Shown here: positions 26,944 to 39,289 of the stretch, in pieces
How positions within the stretch are numbered: the first letter of the stretch is position 1
Layout: the number at the start of each line of letters is the position of its first letter
Source of the DNA: Rudaea sp.
GTDB lineage: Bacteria; Pseudomonadota; Gammaproteobacteria; Xanthomonadales; Rhodanobacteraceae
Length of the DNA stretch: 54,218 bases
Direction of reading: 5' to 3'
Assembly: GCA_031291055.1 (NCBI GenBank)
Contig: JARLJU010000269.1
Span: 1-54,218, forward strand
Notes under the pieces: generated by a model
Told to the model about the DNA's origin: nothing
Databases searched by the model: none
What the model saw: only the letters and a program-made list of their open reading frames with translations
Made by a program: the position numbers and the translations under genes

Positions 26944-28299
26944 TTGATTCCATCCACTCGCCCATCGCAATCCAGTCCCTCGATCGAATCCGAAACGCAG
27001 TTGCAAATTCTACAAAGCCGCGCATACGCGTATTTTCATCACGAGACAAATCCGCTCAACGGCCTCGTCGCGGACAAGACGGCGAAAAACTGGCCGGCGA
27101 GCATTGCGGCTACCGGACTCGCCCTGGCCTGCTATCCGGTAGCGGTCGAGCGCGGTTTCGTTACCCGGGATGCCGCAATCAAGCGCACCCTGGCGACATT
27201 GCGGTTTTTCCGCGACAGCCCGCAGGGTACCGAGCCGGATGCGAGCGGTTATCGTGGCTTCTACTATCATTTTCTCGACATGTACGACGGGCGCCGTGCG
27301 TGGCAGTGCGAGCTGTCCACCGTAGACAGTGCATTCCTGTTCGCCGGCATGCTGACGGCGGCGGCGTATTTCAGCGACGATACGCCAGAGCAACGCGAGA
27401 TCCGCGAACTGGCCGATTTCCTCTACCAGCGCGCCGAATGGCCATGGTCACAGGCCGCCGACGGCACGATCGGCCACGGCTGGCGGCCGGAAAGCGGCTT
27501 CATTGCGCATCGCTGGCAGGGCTACGATGAGGGCCTTCTGCTCTATGCACTCGCGCTCGGTTCGCCGACGCATCCGTTGCCGCCCGCGGCATACACGGCG
27601 TGGGCGTCGACGTATGAATGGAAGCGCTGCTACGACATCGACTATCTGTATGCCGGGCCGTTGTTCACGCATCAGCTCTCGCATGCGTGGATCGATTTCC
27701 GCGACATCCAGGACAAGTTCATGCGCGGCGTGGGCATCGATTATTTCGAAAACAGCCGGCGCGCCACGCTGATACAGCAGCGCTATGCGATCGACAACCC
27801 ACTGGGCTTCAAAGGCTACGGCGCGCAATGCTGGGGCATTACTGCCAGCGACGGGCCCGGCCCGGCGACGCTGAAGATCGGCGGAATCGAACGCCAGTTC
27901 TACGACTACGAGGGGCGCGGCGCGCCCTATGGCATCGACGACGGCACGCTGGCGCCGTGGGCCGTGCTTGCTTCGCTGCCGTTCGCGCCGGAAATCGTCC
28001 TGCCTGCGGTGCACCATTTCATCCACGTGCTGAAGCTGCACGATCATCATCCCTATGGTTTCAAGGCGAGCATCAATCAGACGTACGTCGACAATCCGGG
28101 CCGGTCGCTCGATGGCTGGGCCTGGATATCGCCGTATTTTTTCGGCCTGAACCTGGGCCCGATCGTGCTGATGATCGAAAATCATCGCAGCGGCATGCTG
28201 TGGGAATTGATGCGCGGTTGCCGCTGGATCGTCGATGGTCTGCGCCGTGCAGGATTCGAAGGCGGCTGGCTGGATGCGGGCAACAAGTCGCAGTTGTAA
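26944..28299 (+). CDS. Glucoamylase-family protein (PF10091/GH144-like), intact copy
   Basis: 451 residues. Blocks: NWPASIAATGLALACYPVAV, DASGYRGFYYHFLDMYDG, WQCELSTVDSAFLFAGML, RPESGFIAHRWQGYDEG, WIDFRDIQDKFMRGVG, DYFENSRRATLIQ and APWAVLASLPFAPEIVLPA, ending with WAWISPYFFGLNLGPIVLMIENHRS (in part). Relatives in GH144 hydrolyse beta-1,2-glucan; no signal peptide is visible, so a cytoplasmic role is suggested, perhaps turnover of NdvB-type glucans. The start is probably TTG 26944; there is no ATG before the conserved part. It follows cassette 2 and is the intact homologue of the truncated gene at 124-1326. Confidence 0.85.
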   Translation: MIPSTRPSQSSPSIESETQLQILQSRAYAYFHHETNPLNGLVADKTAKNWPASIAATGLALACYPVAVERGFVTRDAAIKRTLATLRFFRDSPQGTEPDASGYRGFYYHFLDMYDGRRAWQCELSTVDSAFLFAGMLTAAAYFSDDTPEQREIRELADFLYQRAEWPWSQAADGTIGHGWRPESGFIAHRWQGYDEGLLLYALALGSPTHPLPPAAYTAWASTYEWKRCYDIDYLYAGPLFTHQLSHAWIDFRDIQDKFMRGVGIDYFENSRRATLIQQRYAIDNPLGFKGYGAQCWGITASDGPGPATLKIGGIERQFYDYEGRGAPYGIDDGTLAPWAVLASLPFAPEIVLPAVHHFIHVLKLHDHHPYGFKASINQTYVDNPGRSLDGWAWISPYFFGLNLGPIVLMIENHRSGMLWELMRGCRWIVDGLRRAGFEGGWLDAGNKSQL

Positions 28300-28356
28300 A
28301 TTGCATCCGACCGGCGCATGTATATTTTTATCCTTTTTTACCGGAGGTGACACGCA

Positions 28357-29262
28357 ATGGAACTTGGCATGGTGGGTCTGGGACGCATGGGCGCCAATAT
28401 GGCGGAACGGTTGGTCCGCGGCGGCCACAAGATAACCGGCTTCGATCCGGATGCGGACGCGCGCAAGGCAGTGGCCGCCTGCGGCGCCGCGGCGGTGGCG
28501 TCGTTGCAGGCGCTGGTGCAGGCCCTGCCGACGCCACGCGCCATCTGGCTGATGGTGCCGTCCGGCAAGATCACCGACGACACGGTCAACACGCTGATGC
28601 CTTTGCTCGGCGCGGGCGACGCCGTGATCGACGGCGGCAACTCCAATTACAAGGACACGCTGCGTCGCGCGCAATTGTATACAACCAGGGGAATCGGCTA
28701 CGTCGACTGCGGCACCAGCGGCGGCGTGTGGGGCCTGAAGGAAGGCTACAGCATGATGATCGGCGGCGACGAAAAAACCGTCGAGTCTTTGCGACCAATC
28801 TTTGAAACATTGGCGCCGAGGAAAGATCAGGGCTGGGGCCGCGTCGGCCCGGTCGGCGCCGGCCATTTCACCAAGATGGTTCACAACGGCATCGAATACG
28901 GTTTGATGCAGGCCTACGCCGAAGGATTCTCGATCCTCGGGCACAAGCAGGAATTCAATCTGGATCTGCACCAGATCGGCGAAATCTGGCGCTATGGCAG
29001 TGTGGTGCGTTCGTGGCTGCTCGACCTGACCACCGATGCGCTCGGCAAGAACCCGACCATGCAGGGCATTGCTCCCTATGTCGCGGATTCCGGCGAAGGC
29101 CGCTGGACCGTGGACGCGGCGATCGAGCTCAACGTGCCTGCCCCCGTGATCACGCTGGCACTGCTCGAACGGCTGCGTTCGCGCGATACCGATTCGTTTT
29201 CCGACAAGCTGCTGGCGGCGATGCGCAACGAATTCGGCGGTCATCCGATCAAGAAGGAATAA
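28357..29262 (+). CDS. gnd: 6-phosphogluconate dehydrogenase, decarboxylating (short, GndA/YqeC type)
   Basis: 301 residues, the short form of the family (the long NADP form is about 470). The Rossmann motif is GMVGLGRMGANMAERL. The substrate region is VIDGGNSNYKDTLRR and YVDCGTSGGVWGLKEGY. The catalytic Lys/His box is GPVGAGHFTKMVHNGIEYGLMQ. It oxidises 6-phosphogluconate to ribulose-5-phosphate and CO2, and short forms usually use NAD. A strong GGAGGTG precedes the ATG, with an AT-rich tract (TGTATATTTTTATCC) upstream as a possible -10 region. It is convergent with the minus-strand operon that carries zwf, tkt and tal. Confidence 0.95.
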   Translation: MELGMVGLGRMGANMAERLVRGGHKITGFDPDADARKAVAACGAAAVASLQALVQALPTPRAIWLMVPSGKITDDTVNTLMPLLGAGDAVIDGGNSNYKDTLRRAQLYTTRGIGYVDCGTSGGVWGLKEGYSMMIGGDEKTVESLRPIFETLAPRKDQGWGRVGPVGAGHFTKMVHNGIEYGLMQAYAEGFSILGHKQEFNLDLHQIGEIWRYGSVVRSWLLDLTTDALGKNPTMQGIAPYVADSGEGRWTVDAAIELNVPAPVITLALLERLRSRDTDSFSDKLLAAMRNEFGGHPIKKE

Positions 29263-29286
29263 TCGGCGCAGACACGCGCCAGGCGC

Positions 29287-29901
29287 TCAGGGCTTGGATA
29301 CATACCTATTGTCCGGCACGTACCAGCGCCACAAAAGATCGGTGGCGCGGCTGAGTCCGACGCGCGTTGCCCGTGCGGGCCTGCGCGGCGGCGCAATGCC
29401 GTCGTCGACGATCGTGAATCCGGCTTGCGCCGCGACCAGATCGATGCCGTCCTGAATTCCGCTGATGCCCAGGGCCTGGGTCAGGCGGGCCGGACCACGG
29501 CACAAATCGCGATCGCTGGCTGAGCGCGGACGTGCACGCCGCATCTGCTCCAGACCAGTGAACGGCTCAAGTGCCCGGACAAGCACGCCCGCGCCTTCGC
29601 CGTCGTCGCCGCAGACGGCATTGCAACACCAGTGCATGCCATAGGTGAAGTACACATACATGTGACCGGGCGGCCCGAACATGGTGGCGTTGCGCACGGT
29701 CTTGCCGCGATAGGTGTGCGCGGCCGGATCGATCGCGCCGCCATAGGCTTCGACTTCGACGATGCGGCCGGAGCGTCCGTCTGCCGATGCCAGCACCTTG
29801 TTGAGCAGTTGCGGCGCAACGATGCGCGAGTCGCGGTGATAGAACGCGCGCGGCAGCGGTGCGCCCGGCCACGCGCTTGCACCACGCAGCGTGCCGCTCA
29901 T
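29287..29901 (-). CDS. DNA-3-methyladenine glycosylase (AAG/MPG family)
   Basis: 204 residues from ATG 29901. Family blocks: catalytic EVEAYGG, AAHTYRGKTVRNATMFGPPGH (in part), YVYFTYGMHWCCN, GAGVLVRALEP and DLCRGPARLTQALGI. The enzyme removes alkylated purines and starts base excision repair. The start overlaps the ndh stop by four bases (ATGA), so translation is coupled; an upstream extension to 30036 lies inside ndh and is rejected. It is the last gene of the minus-strand run and is convergent with gnd. The usual length is about 200. Confidence 0.92.
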   Translation of the reverse strand: MSGTLRGASAWPGAPLPRAFYHRDSRIVAPQLLNKVLASADGRSGRIVEVEAYGGAIDPAAHTYRGKTVRNATMFGPPGHMYVYFTYGMHWCCNAVCGDDGEGAGVLVRALEPFTGLEQMRRARPRSASDRDLCRGPARLTQALGISGIQDGIDLVAAQAGFTIVDDGIAPPRRPARATRVGLSRATDLLWRWYVPDNRYVSKP

Positions 29902-31166
29902 GGGTGCTGTTGATCCCGCATGATCAGGCGCGCGCTGCGGTTGCCGCTGACATAGATCCACAGCCAGTTCAGCGCGACGGCCAGGCGATTGCGCATGCCG
30001 ATCAGAAAATAGATATGCGCCAATCCCCACAGCCACCAGGCGATGCGTCCGCGCAGCTTGAGCCAGCCGAACTCGACCACAGCCGAGCGCTTGCCGATTG
30101 TCGCAAGGCTGCCGGCATGGCGGTAGCGAAACGGCGGCGGTGAATTGTCACCGCGAACTCGCTTTGCGATCGTGGCGGCGACATGACGGCCCTGCTGCTT
30201 GGCGGCCGGCGCAATGCCCGGCACCGAACTGCCGTGCCACGCGTCAATGCTCACCGTGTCGCCGATCGCGAAAATCTCCGCGTGGCCGGGAACGCTCAGG
30301 TCCGCTTCCACCTTGATGCGATTGGCCTGATCGACCGGAGCGCCGAGCCAGTCCGCCGCCGCCGAGGCGCGCACGCCGGCGGCCCAGAGGATCAGCTTTG
30401 CCGCGAGCCTGGTTTCGCCGAACGCGACGCCCTCGCTGCTGCATTCGCGCACGGCCCGACCCAGTTCGATTTGCACTCCCAGGCGCTCAAGCGCCGCATG
30501 CGCGTAGCGCGAAAGGTCTTCGGCGAAGCCTGGCAGGATGCGCGGACCGGCTTCGATCAGGACGATCCTCGCGCGGCGTGTGTCGATGTTGCGGAAATCC
30601 TCACGCAGGTTTTCGTGCGCCAGTTCGGCAATCGTCCCCGCCAGTTCCACGCCTGTCGGTCCGCCACCGACGATCGCAAAAGTGAGCAGGGCCGCGCGAC
30701 GCTGCACATCGGTCTCGCGCTCGGCCAGTTCAAAGGCAAGCAGAATCCGTCCGCGGATGTCGGCGGCGTCTTCCAGGGTCTTGAGTCCAGGCGCGTACGC
30801 CTCCCACTCGGCATGACCGAAGTAGGCATGCCGCGCGCCGGTGGCCAGCACCAGGCTGTCGTAGGCGATCGTGCCGCCGTCGTCGAGCAGGACATGTCGT
30901 CTCGCGCTGTCGATCCCGGCGACGGTCGCCAGCAAGGTGGTTATCTGCTTGCGCCGGCGCAGCAGATGGCGCACGGGCCAGGCAATCTCCGAGGGCGCAA
31001 GCGATGCCGTGGCAACCTGATACAGCAGCGGCTGGAACAGGTGATGGTTGCGCTGATCGATGAGGGTAATGCGCACTGGCGCACGCGCCACGCGACGCGC
31101 AACCTCCAGGCCACCGAAGCCGGCGCCGACGATGACAAGGTGATGGCGGGAAGACGAATCGCTCAA
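29898..31166 (-). CDS. ndh: NADH dehydrogenase type II-like FAD oxidoreductase
   Basis: 422 residues from TTG 31166, with AGGAAG upstream; another TTG at 31247 is possible. The FAD site is LVIVGAGFGGLEVARR and the NADH site is FAIVGGGPTGVELAGTIAEL. LFQPLLYQVATASLAP, KLILWAAGVRAS and EIFAIGDTVSID are typical of NDH-2. A C-terminal helix pair (IAWWLWGLAHIYFLIG) should tether it to the membrane. It passes electrons from NADH to quinone without pumping protons. It lies 84 bases after DUF488, possibly on the same transcript as tkt. Confidence 0.9.
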   Translation of the reverse strand: MSDSSSRHHLVIVGAGFGGLEVARRVARAPVRITLIDQRNHHLFQPLLYQVATASLAPSEIAWPVRHLLRRRKQITTLLATVAGIDSARRHVLLDDGGTIAYDSLVLATGARHAYFGHAEWEAYAPGLKTLEDAADIRGRILLAFELAERETDVQRRAALLTFAIVGGGPTGVELAGTIAELAHENLREDFRNIDTRRARIVLIEAGPRILPGFAEDLSRYAHAALERLGVQIELGRAVRECSSEGVAFGETRLAAKLILWAAGVRASAAADWLGAPVDQANRIKVEADLSVPGHAEIFAIGDTVSIDAWHGSSVPGIAPAAKQQGRHVAATIAKRVRGDNSPPPFRYRHAGSLATIGKRSAVVEFGWLKLRGRIAWWLWGLAHIYFLIGMRNRLAVALNWLWIYVSGNRSARLIMRDQQHP

Positions 31167-31250
31167 CGCAGCTTGCTTCCTGAAGACGAGGGCGCCGCAT
31201 CCGGGTGCAGACTGATCCGGCCGTGTGCAGATTGTACGGCGGCGCAAACT

Positions 31251-31829
31251 TTACCGCCGTGCGCGCGAATGCGGTTGTTCCGATTCCGCTGGCGCATAGG
31301 TCAACTTGCCCGCAACGACCCGCGCGGGCGCGGTCATCGGATGCACGGCGCTATGGCCGGCATCCAGGATATGCACCACCTCGATGCCACGCACGCACAG
31401 CACGTCGGCGATCAGGGCACGATGGCAGCGCCACCAGACCGCCTCGGCGCACATGATCACCGTGCGCCGACGCGCCGCCAGTGCGAGCAAGTCTTCCAGC
31501 CCCTGGGCGAATTCCGCGCTGGCCAGATAGTCGGCATAACCGCGGAACGCGGCGTTGCGCCAGGCCGAATTCGGCGAATCGGCGCGCGCCTTGCGCCGGC
31601 CACCGAGTTGCGGCAGCCACTGATATTCGACGCCGAGCGCAGGCAAGCTTTCCGCCAGTGCGTCGCGGGCGAAATATGGGTGGCGCCGCGAGCCGGGGAA
31701 GCGGCGCACATCGGCCACCGCCCCGATGCGGTATTCGTTCAGCAGGTCGAGGAACTCCTCCAGCGGACGCGTGGAATGACCGATCGTCCAGATCGTTGCC
31801 GGATTCGTTCGTGATCCTGATTCCGTCAC
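31251..31829 (-). CDS. DUF488 family protein
   Basis: 192 residues. Recognisable blocks: IWTIGHSTRPLEEFLDLL, AVADVRRFPGSRRHPYF, LPQLGGRRK, FRGYADYLAS, and MCAEAVWWRCHRALIAD with the conserved Cys-Ala-Glu and Cys-His-Arg. The biochemical function of DUF488 is unknown. It begins three bases after the DUF2945 stop. Confidence 0.85.
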   Translation of the reverse strand: MTESGSRTNPATIWTIGHSTRPLEEFLDLLNEYRIGAVADVRRFPGSRRHPYFARDALAESLPALGVEYQWLPQLGGRRKARADSPNSAWRNAAFRGYADYLASAEFAQGLEDLLALAARRRTVIMCAEAVWWRCHRALIADVLCVRGIEVVHILDAGHSAVHPMTAPARVVAGKLTYAPAESEQPHSRARR

Positions 31830-31832
31830 GGG

Positions 31833-32069
31833 TCAATCGATCCTGCGCAACGCCGCGCCCTTGTGCGCGGCAATGTGCGCGGTCTTGTCGCTCTTGATCT
31901 CGTACTGCGGCTCGTCGGCACTGGCGTGATGCGTGTAGCCCTTGTAGGCGAAATCGTCGACGTGGATCCGGGTGATCCTGCCGGTAACGTGACCGGCCTC
32001 GGAGTTCCAGCGCACATGATCGCCGACCTTGAATGTCGCCTTCCTGATCGCGTGGTTCCTCGACGTCAT
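31833..32069 (-). CDS. DUF2945 (Tudor-like) small protein
   Basis: 78 residues from ATG 32069, overlapping the tkt stop by four bases. The core is [20 protein letters not shown], followed by [19 protein letters not shown], as in the 'hypervirulence-associated TUDOR' family. It is a small SH3-like barrel of unknown role. A 131-residue frame reaching into tkt is not used. Confidence 0.85.
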   Translation of the reverse strand: MTSRNHAIRKATFKVGDHVRWNSEAGHVTGRITRIHVDDFAYKGYTHHASADEPQYEIKSDKTAHIAAHKGAALRRID

Positions 32070-34132
32070 GTTGTACCGGAAGCGGGAGGAACGAGCAGCG
32101 CCTTGGCGCGTGCATGGACATTCTCCACTGTGAATCCGTACTGGCGCAACAGCGTGTCGGCCGGCGCGGATGCGCCGAAACGCTCGATCCCAAGCATGTC
32201 GCCGCGATCGCCGATGTAGCGTTGCCACCCCTGGGCCACGCCCAGTTCCACCGCCAGCCGAGCGGTCACATCGGGCGGCAGCACGTCATCGCGATAGGAT
32301 TTCGGCTGCGCATCGAATAATTCCCAGCTCGGCATGGAGACGCAGCGCACGGCGATGCCTTCGGCCTGCAGGCGCTCTGCAGCGGCCAGGATCAGACCGA
32401 CTTCGGAGCCGCTGGCGATCAGGATCAGCCCGGGCTTGCGATCCTTCGCGTCGCTCAGCACGTAAGCACCGCGGCGCAGGCCATCGGCGCTGGCCTGACG
32501 GCTGCGATCAAGTGTCGCAACATTCTGCCTGGTCAGGACCAGCAACACCGGTCGATCGCGCGTTTCCACGGCAACCTTCCATGCCACTGCCGTTTCGTTG
32601 GCGTCGCAGGGACGGATCACGGTGACATTCGGTATCGCACGCAGACTGGCCAGTTGCTCCACCGGCTGGTGCGTCGGGCCATCTTCGCCGAGCGCGATGC
32701 TGTCGTGCGTGAACACGTGCACGACGTGCAAGCCCATCAGCGCAGCCAAACGGATCGGCGGACGCATGTAGTCGGAAAAGACCATGAACGTGGAGCCATA
32801 GGGGACAAAGCCGCCATGCGCGGCCAGTCCGTTGGCGATCGCGCCCATCGCATGTTCGCGCACGCCGAAGTGCAGGTTGCGTCCGGCGTAGCTCCAGCCG
32901 CCGCCATCGGAACCTTGCTTGTCCTCGCCGCGCATTGCCGGAGGATTGAAATCGCCCAGTCCCTTGAGCGCAGTGTAGGTGGACGGATCCAGATCGGCCG
33001 AACCGCCGCCGAGTGCGGGGAGTTTCGGCGCCAGCGCATTCATCACCTTGCCGCCGGCAACGCGCGTTGAGATTCCTTTCGCATCCGGTGGAAAAACCGG
33101 AATGTCCGCATCCCAGCCCGGCGGCAATGCGCCGCGCAGACGCAACTGCAGCTCCTCCGCCAATTCCGGAAATTCCTTGGTATAGACGTCCAGGCGTCCA
33201 TCCCAGTCTGCTTCGGATTTTGCCCCGCGACCCAGCGCCTGGCGGAAATGCGCGAGCGCCTGCTGCGGAATCAGGAATGGCGGCTCGGCCGGCCATCCAA
33301 GCTTTTCCTTGGTCTTTCCTACATCCTCGACGCCAAGCGGCGATCCATGTGCCTTGAAACTGTCCTGCTCGGGCGAACCGTAACCGATGTGCGTGCGCAC
33401 CAGGATCAACGACGGCCGCGTCGTGTCGGCGCGCGCGGCGTCGAGTGCGACGCCGATCGCATCGACGTCGTTGCCGTCGGCGACGTGAATCGTCTGCCAG
33501 CCGTACGCTTCGAAACGCTTTGCGCGGTCTTCGGAAAAAGTGATGTCGGCAGCGGCGGCCAGGGTCACGTAGTTGTCGTCGTACAGGCAGATCAGTTTGC
33601 CCAGTTTCAAGTGGCCGGCCAGCGACGCCGCTTCGGAAGCCACGCCCTCCATCAGGTCGCCATCGCTGACGATGGCCCAGGTATGGTGGTCGATGAGGTC
33701 GTGACCATCGCGGTTGTAGCGCGCGGCGAGATGCACCTCGGCAATCGCCATGCCGACGGCATTGGCCAGTCCCTGGCCGAGCGGACCCGTCGTGACTTCC
33801 ACGCCGGGCGTGTGGCCGCGCTCGGGGTGCCCCGGCGCCTTGCTGCCCCATTGGCGGAATTGCTTGATGTCCTCCAGGGAAAGCGCATAGCCGGTGACAT
33901 GCAGCAAACTGTACAGCAGTGCCGAGCCATGACCGGCCGAGAGCACGAAGCGATCACGGTTTGCCCAGTGCGGATTGGCCGGGTTGTGTCTGAGCTGGCG
34001 AGTCCACAGTGCATAAGCCATCGGCGCGGCACCGAGCGGCAATCCGGGATGGCCACTGTCGGCTTTCTGCACCATGTCCACCGACAGAAAACGAAGTGTA
34101 TTGATGCACTGCTGATCGAGTGGGTCGGACAT
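32066..34132 (-). CDS. tkt: Transketolase
   Basis: 688 residues. The start [22 protein letters not shown] (in part) is normal. The TPP motif spans [13 protein letters not shown] to [60 protein letters not shown] and [19 protein letters not shown] are class signatures. It transfers two-carbon units in the non-oxidative pentose phosphate pathway. It stands 30 bases after pgm, overlaps DUF2945, and is probably cotranscribed with zwf-tal-pgi-pgm. Confidence 0.97.
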   Translation of the reverse strand: MSDPLDQQCINTLRFLSVDMVQKADSGHPGLPLGAAPMAYALWTRQLRHNPANPHWANRDRFVLSAGHGSALLYSLLHVTGYALSLEDIKQFRQWGSKAPGHPERGHTPGVEVTTGPLGQGLANAVGMAIAEVHLAARYNRDGHDLIDHHTWAIVSDGDLMEGVASEAASLAGHLKLGKLICLYDDNYVTLAAAADITFSEDRAKRFEAYGWQTIHVADGNDVDAIGVALDAARADTTRPSLILVRTHIGYGSPEQDSFKAHGSPLGVEDVGKTKEKLGWPAEPPFLIPQQALAHFRQALGRGAKSEADWDGRLDVYTKEFPELAEELQLRLRGALPPGWDADIPVFPPDAKGISTRVAGGKVMNALAPKLPALGGGSADLDPSTYTALKGLGDFNPPAMRGEDKQGSDGGGWSYAGRNLHFGVREHAMGAIANGLAAHGGFVPYGSTFMVFSDYMRPPIRLAALMGLHVVHVFTHDSIALGEDGPTHQPVEQLASLRAIPNVTVIRPCDANETAVAWKVAVETRDRPVLLVLTRQNVATLDRSRQASADGLRRGAYVLSDAKDRKPGLILIASGSEVGLILAAAERLQAEGIAVRCVSMPSWELFDAQPKSYRDDVLPPDVTARLAVELGVAQGWQRYIGDRGDMLGIERFGASAPADTLLRQYGFTVENVHARAKALLVPPASGTT

Positions 34133-34162
34133 GATGATTCCCTCCGTGGGTATGGATCGGCG

Positions 34163-35805
34163 TCAGGCAATCGCCGCGTCGACGATGCGCTGCGCTTCCT
34201 TGAGGATGTCTTGCAGATGTTCGCCGCTCTTGAAACTTTCCGCGTAGATCTTGTAGATCGCTTCGGTGCCGGAAGGCCGCGCGGCAAACCAGCCACTCGC
34301 AGCGATCGCCTTGATGCCGCCGATCGCCGCATTGTTGCCGGGCGCGCGATCGAGCACCTGTTCGATTTTCTCGCCGGCCAGTTGATCGCTGTGCAACTGG
34401 TCGGGCGACAGCCTGGCGAGTTTGGCCTTCTGCGCCGGCGTGGCCGAGGCTTCCACGCGGTCGGCAAATGGCCTGCCCAGATCCTGCGTCAGTTGCGCAT
34501 ATAACTGGCCCGGATCCTTGCCCTGGCGCGCGGTGATTTCCGCGGAGAGCAGCGCGGGTACGAGACCATCCTTGTCTGTTGTCCATACACAGCCGTCGCG
34601 GCGCAGGAACGAGGCACCGGCACTTTCCTCGCAACCGAATCCCAGCGATCCGTCGAACAAGCCGGCCGAAAACCATTTGAAGCCGACCGGCACCTCGAAG
34701 AGCTTGCGCCCAAGTCGTCTCACGACGCGGTCGATCAGGGCGGTGCTGACCAGAGTCTTGCCGACGCCGGCCTGCGCATTCCACTGCGGCCGTTGCCGGT
34801 ACAGGTAGTCGATCATCACCGCCAGATAGTGATTGGGTTCGAGCAGACCGCTGCTGCGGGTGACGATGCCATGGCGATCGTGATCGGTATCGCAGGCGAA
34901 GGCGACATCGTATTTGTCCTTGAGCCCGATCAATCGCTGCATTGCATACGACGACGACGGGTCCATGCGGATCCTGCCGTCCCAATCAACGGTCATGAAG
35001 GCAAATTGCGGATCTACCTCGGCGCTGACCACGGTCAGATCGATTCTGTAGCGCTCGGCGATCGGCGCCCAGTAGTGCACGCCGGCACCGCCGAGAGGAT
35101 CCACGCCCATGTGCACGCCGGCACTGCGGATGGCATCGAAGTCGATGACGTTGCCCAGATCGGCGACATAGGCACCGAGATAGTCGTGCGCGTGCGTCGT
35201 CGCCGCCTTGCGCGCCTGCGCCAGCGGCATGCGCCTGACATCCTTGAGTCCGTTCTCGAGCAGCACGTTCGCGCGATTCTGGATCCAGCCGGTCACGTCG
35301 GTATCGGCCGGTCCGCCATTCGGCGGGTTGTACTTGAAACCGCCGTTGTCGGGCGGATTGTGCGAAGGCGTGACGACGATACCGTCGGCGAGGCCGGTCT
35401 TGCGGCCGCGGTTATAGCTCAGGATTGCGTGCGAGATCGCCGGCGTGGGCGTGAATTCGCCCCCCGCGGAGATCATCGTTTCGACGCCGTTTGCAGCCAG
35501 CACTTCGAGCGCGTTCTCGAATGCCGGCTGTGACAGCGCATGCGTATCCGCGCCGATGAAGACCGGTCCATCGATGCCATTGGCCTTGCGGTATTCACAG
35601 ATCGCCTGACTGATGGCCAGGATATGCCACTCGTTGAAGCTGCAATCGAACGAACTGCCGCGATGGCCGGAAGTGCCGAAGGCGACACGCTGCTCCGGCA
35701 CCGACGGATCCGGTTTCAGATCGACATAGGCCGCGAGCAGTTTCCGGATGTCGACGAGGATCGATGTCGGCGCCGGCTTGCCCGCGAGCGGACTGACTTG
35801 CTGGC

Positions 35806-35809
<4 letters not shown>
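34163..35809 (-). CDS. pgm: Phosphoglucomutase (alpha-D-glucose-1,6-type)
   Basis: 548 residues. The active-site serine loop is [12 protein letters not shown] (near residue 47), the metal loop is [10 protein letters not shown], the sugar-binding loop is [15 protein letters not shown] and the phosphate-binding end is [16 protein letters not shown]. This is the Pgm type of E. coli rather than AlgC. It interconverts glucose-6-P and glucose-1-P, feeding UDP-glucose for glucans. It overlaps pgi by four bases (ATGA), so coupling is likely. Confidence 0.96.
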
Positions 35810-37469
<1,660 letters not shown>

Positions 37470-37473
<4 letters not shown>

Positions 37474-38594
37474 CGTGAAACAGCTCCTTGCGGTTGATGG
37501 TTGGGCGCGCCACTGTCGAGCGTGACCGCCTTGTCGGCGATCCGCTGCAGCAATTGCCGCCAGGATTTGACGAACGCCTGCGCGCCCTCGTCTTGCAGTC
37601 GGGCCGCCAGTGCGGCGATATCGACGCCCGTCGCCGCGATTTTCGCGATGGTAGCATCGCTGTCGCCACCGTCGGCTGCCATCATGCCCTGCAGCTTGCC
37701 ATGATCGGCAAACGCCTGCAGCGTCTTTTCCGGCATCGTATTAATCGTGTCGGGTGCGGCGAAGGCATTAATGTACAAAGTATCCGATGCTGACGGATCC
37801 TTGGTACCCGTGCTCGCCCAGAGCAGGCGCTGGGGTTGCGCGCCCGCCGCGGCAAGATTGCGCCAGCGCGACGAATCGAGCAGTTCGCGATAGGCGCGAT
37901 AGGTTTGGCCGCCGACCGCGATTCCCAGCCGGTTGTGCAAGGCTTCGGGCAACTGCTTGTTGGCGGCGACGTCCCAGCGGCTGATGAACAGTGAAGCCAC
38001 CGAACCCACGCGCGGATCGCGTCCCGCTTCGATACGGCGCTCGATGCCGCGCATATATGCCTGGGCGGCGGCCAGATACTGCGCACAGGAAAAAAGCAGG
38101 GTCACGTTGACCGGAATGCCCAGGGCAATCGCTTCCTCGATCACCGAAATGCCTTCGGCTGTGCCGGGAATCTTCACGAAAAGGTTCTTGCAGGCGGCCT
38201 GCATATGGATCTTTTTCGCCGCGCTCACCGAGCCGGCCGCATCTGCCGCGAGCAGGGGCGAAATCTCCATCGACACCCAACCGTCGGTCTTGTCCGTTGC
38301 CTGGAATACCGGCCAGAACAGATCGGCAGCACGGCGCAGGTCTTCAAGTGCCAACTCGGTGAACAGGCTCTCACCGGAAAGTCCGGCCTGCGTCTTGGCA
38401 CGGATCGCCGCATCGTACGCATCGCTGTCGCCGATCGCCGCGTCGAAGATGCTGGGATTGGACGTCAGGCCGGTGATGGAATCCTCGGCGATATAACGCG
38501 CCAGGGTGCCGTCATCGAGCAAACTGCGGGTGATATTGTCGAGCCAGAGGCTCTGGCCGAGATCATGCAATTGGGCTGTGGGTTTCATGCTCAC
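37470..38594 (-). CDS. tal: Transaldolase (long, about 370-residue subfamily)
   Basis: 374 residues. It begins with [55 protein letters not shown] (Schiff-base Lys) and [14 protein letters not shown] are family hallmarks, and [10 protein letters not shown] follows. The length and LGQSLWLDN start fit the actinobacterial/cyanobacterial-type subfamily rather than E. coli TalB (about 317). It moves dihydroxyacetone units in the pentose phosphate pathway. It overlaps the HAD gene upstream and pgi downstream by four bases. Confidence 0.95.
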
Positions 38595-39289
38595 CTCGCT
38601 GTTGCAGCAGCTCTGGATGCGGCGGACAGAGGCGCAAAGTCATGTTCGAGCAAGCCGCCGATATTTTCGATCGTTATATCTGCCGGCCAATAGGAATGAA
38701 CGTTCTTGGGATCCAGGGCATAGTGCCCTTGCCGAGGGAAAACCGTGGTCAGCCGGTCGCCAAGAACATTTTTCATTGCCTGCAGAATGCGCAGCTTGTC
38801 ATCCACCATGATGTAGTGCTGCGCGGGGTAGCGTTGGACAACGGCGTCCAGCATCTGTTCCTTGTGCACGTAGATCAGCACCCTGCCCGCGACCGCGTCC
38901 CACAGTCCGGAGTGCTGCACCTTGCGTGGTTGGAACACAACGTCACCATCGGAAAGGATGACGGCCTGGCCGAATTTCCCCAGGTGCCTGATGACATCGA
39001 ACACCGCGGGATAAACACGTTCGGCGAAGGGATAATCCACGAGAAAGGACGACATCAGCAACAGGCGCGGATCGCTCATGTCGGCCAGCCGATAGCGTTG
39101 CAAGGCGCCCAGGTAATCCGCGTAGCCCAGCTCCGCGCGCAACGCCTCGAATATTTCCCAGTAGCGCTGGCGGCACGCGATGCCGAATTCGCGCTCGAGG
39201 TGATTCCTCAGGTCGGCTTCGATGCGGTCGTTGTCGAGCAAGGTATTGTCGACATCGAGCAGGAAGACGAGCGGGTTCGAAGCGGTCAT
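38591..39289 (-). CDS. HAD-superfamily hydrolase, operon member
   Basis: 232 residues from ATG 39289; the longer frame to 39775 lies inside zwf. Motif I is [13 protein letters not shown], motif II is AVILSDGD, a Lys in [10 protein letters not shown] fits motif III, and [11 protein letters not shown] fits motif IV. The helical cap lies between residues 25 and 90. HAD enzymes are mostly phosphatases; the substrate is unknown. Its place between zwf and tal, where many bacteria have pgl, suggests a sugar-phosphate or damaged-metabolite role. It overlaps both neighbours by four bases. Confidence 0.85.
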   Translation of the reverse strand: MTASNPLVFLLDVDNTLLDNDRIEADLRNHLEREFGIACRQRYWEIFEALRAELGYADYLGALQRYRLADMSDPRLLLMSSFLVDYPFAERVYPAVFDVIRHLGKFGQAVILSDGDVVFQPRKVQHSGLWDAVAGRVLIYVHKEQMLDAVVQRYPAQHYIMVDDKLRILQAMKNVLGDRLTTVFPRQGHYALDPKNVHSYWPADITIENIGGLLEHDFAPLSAASRAAATAR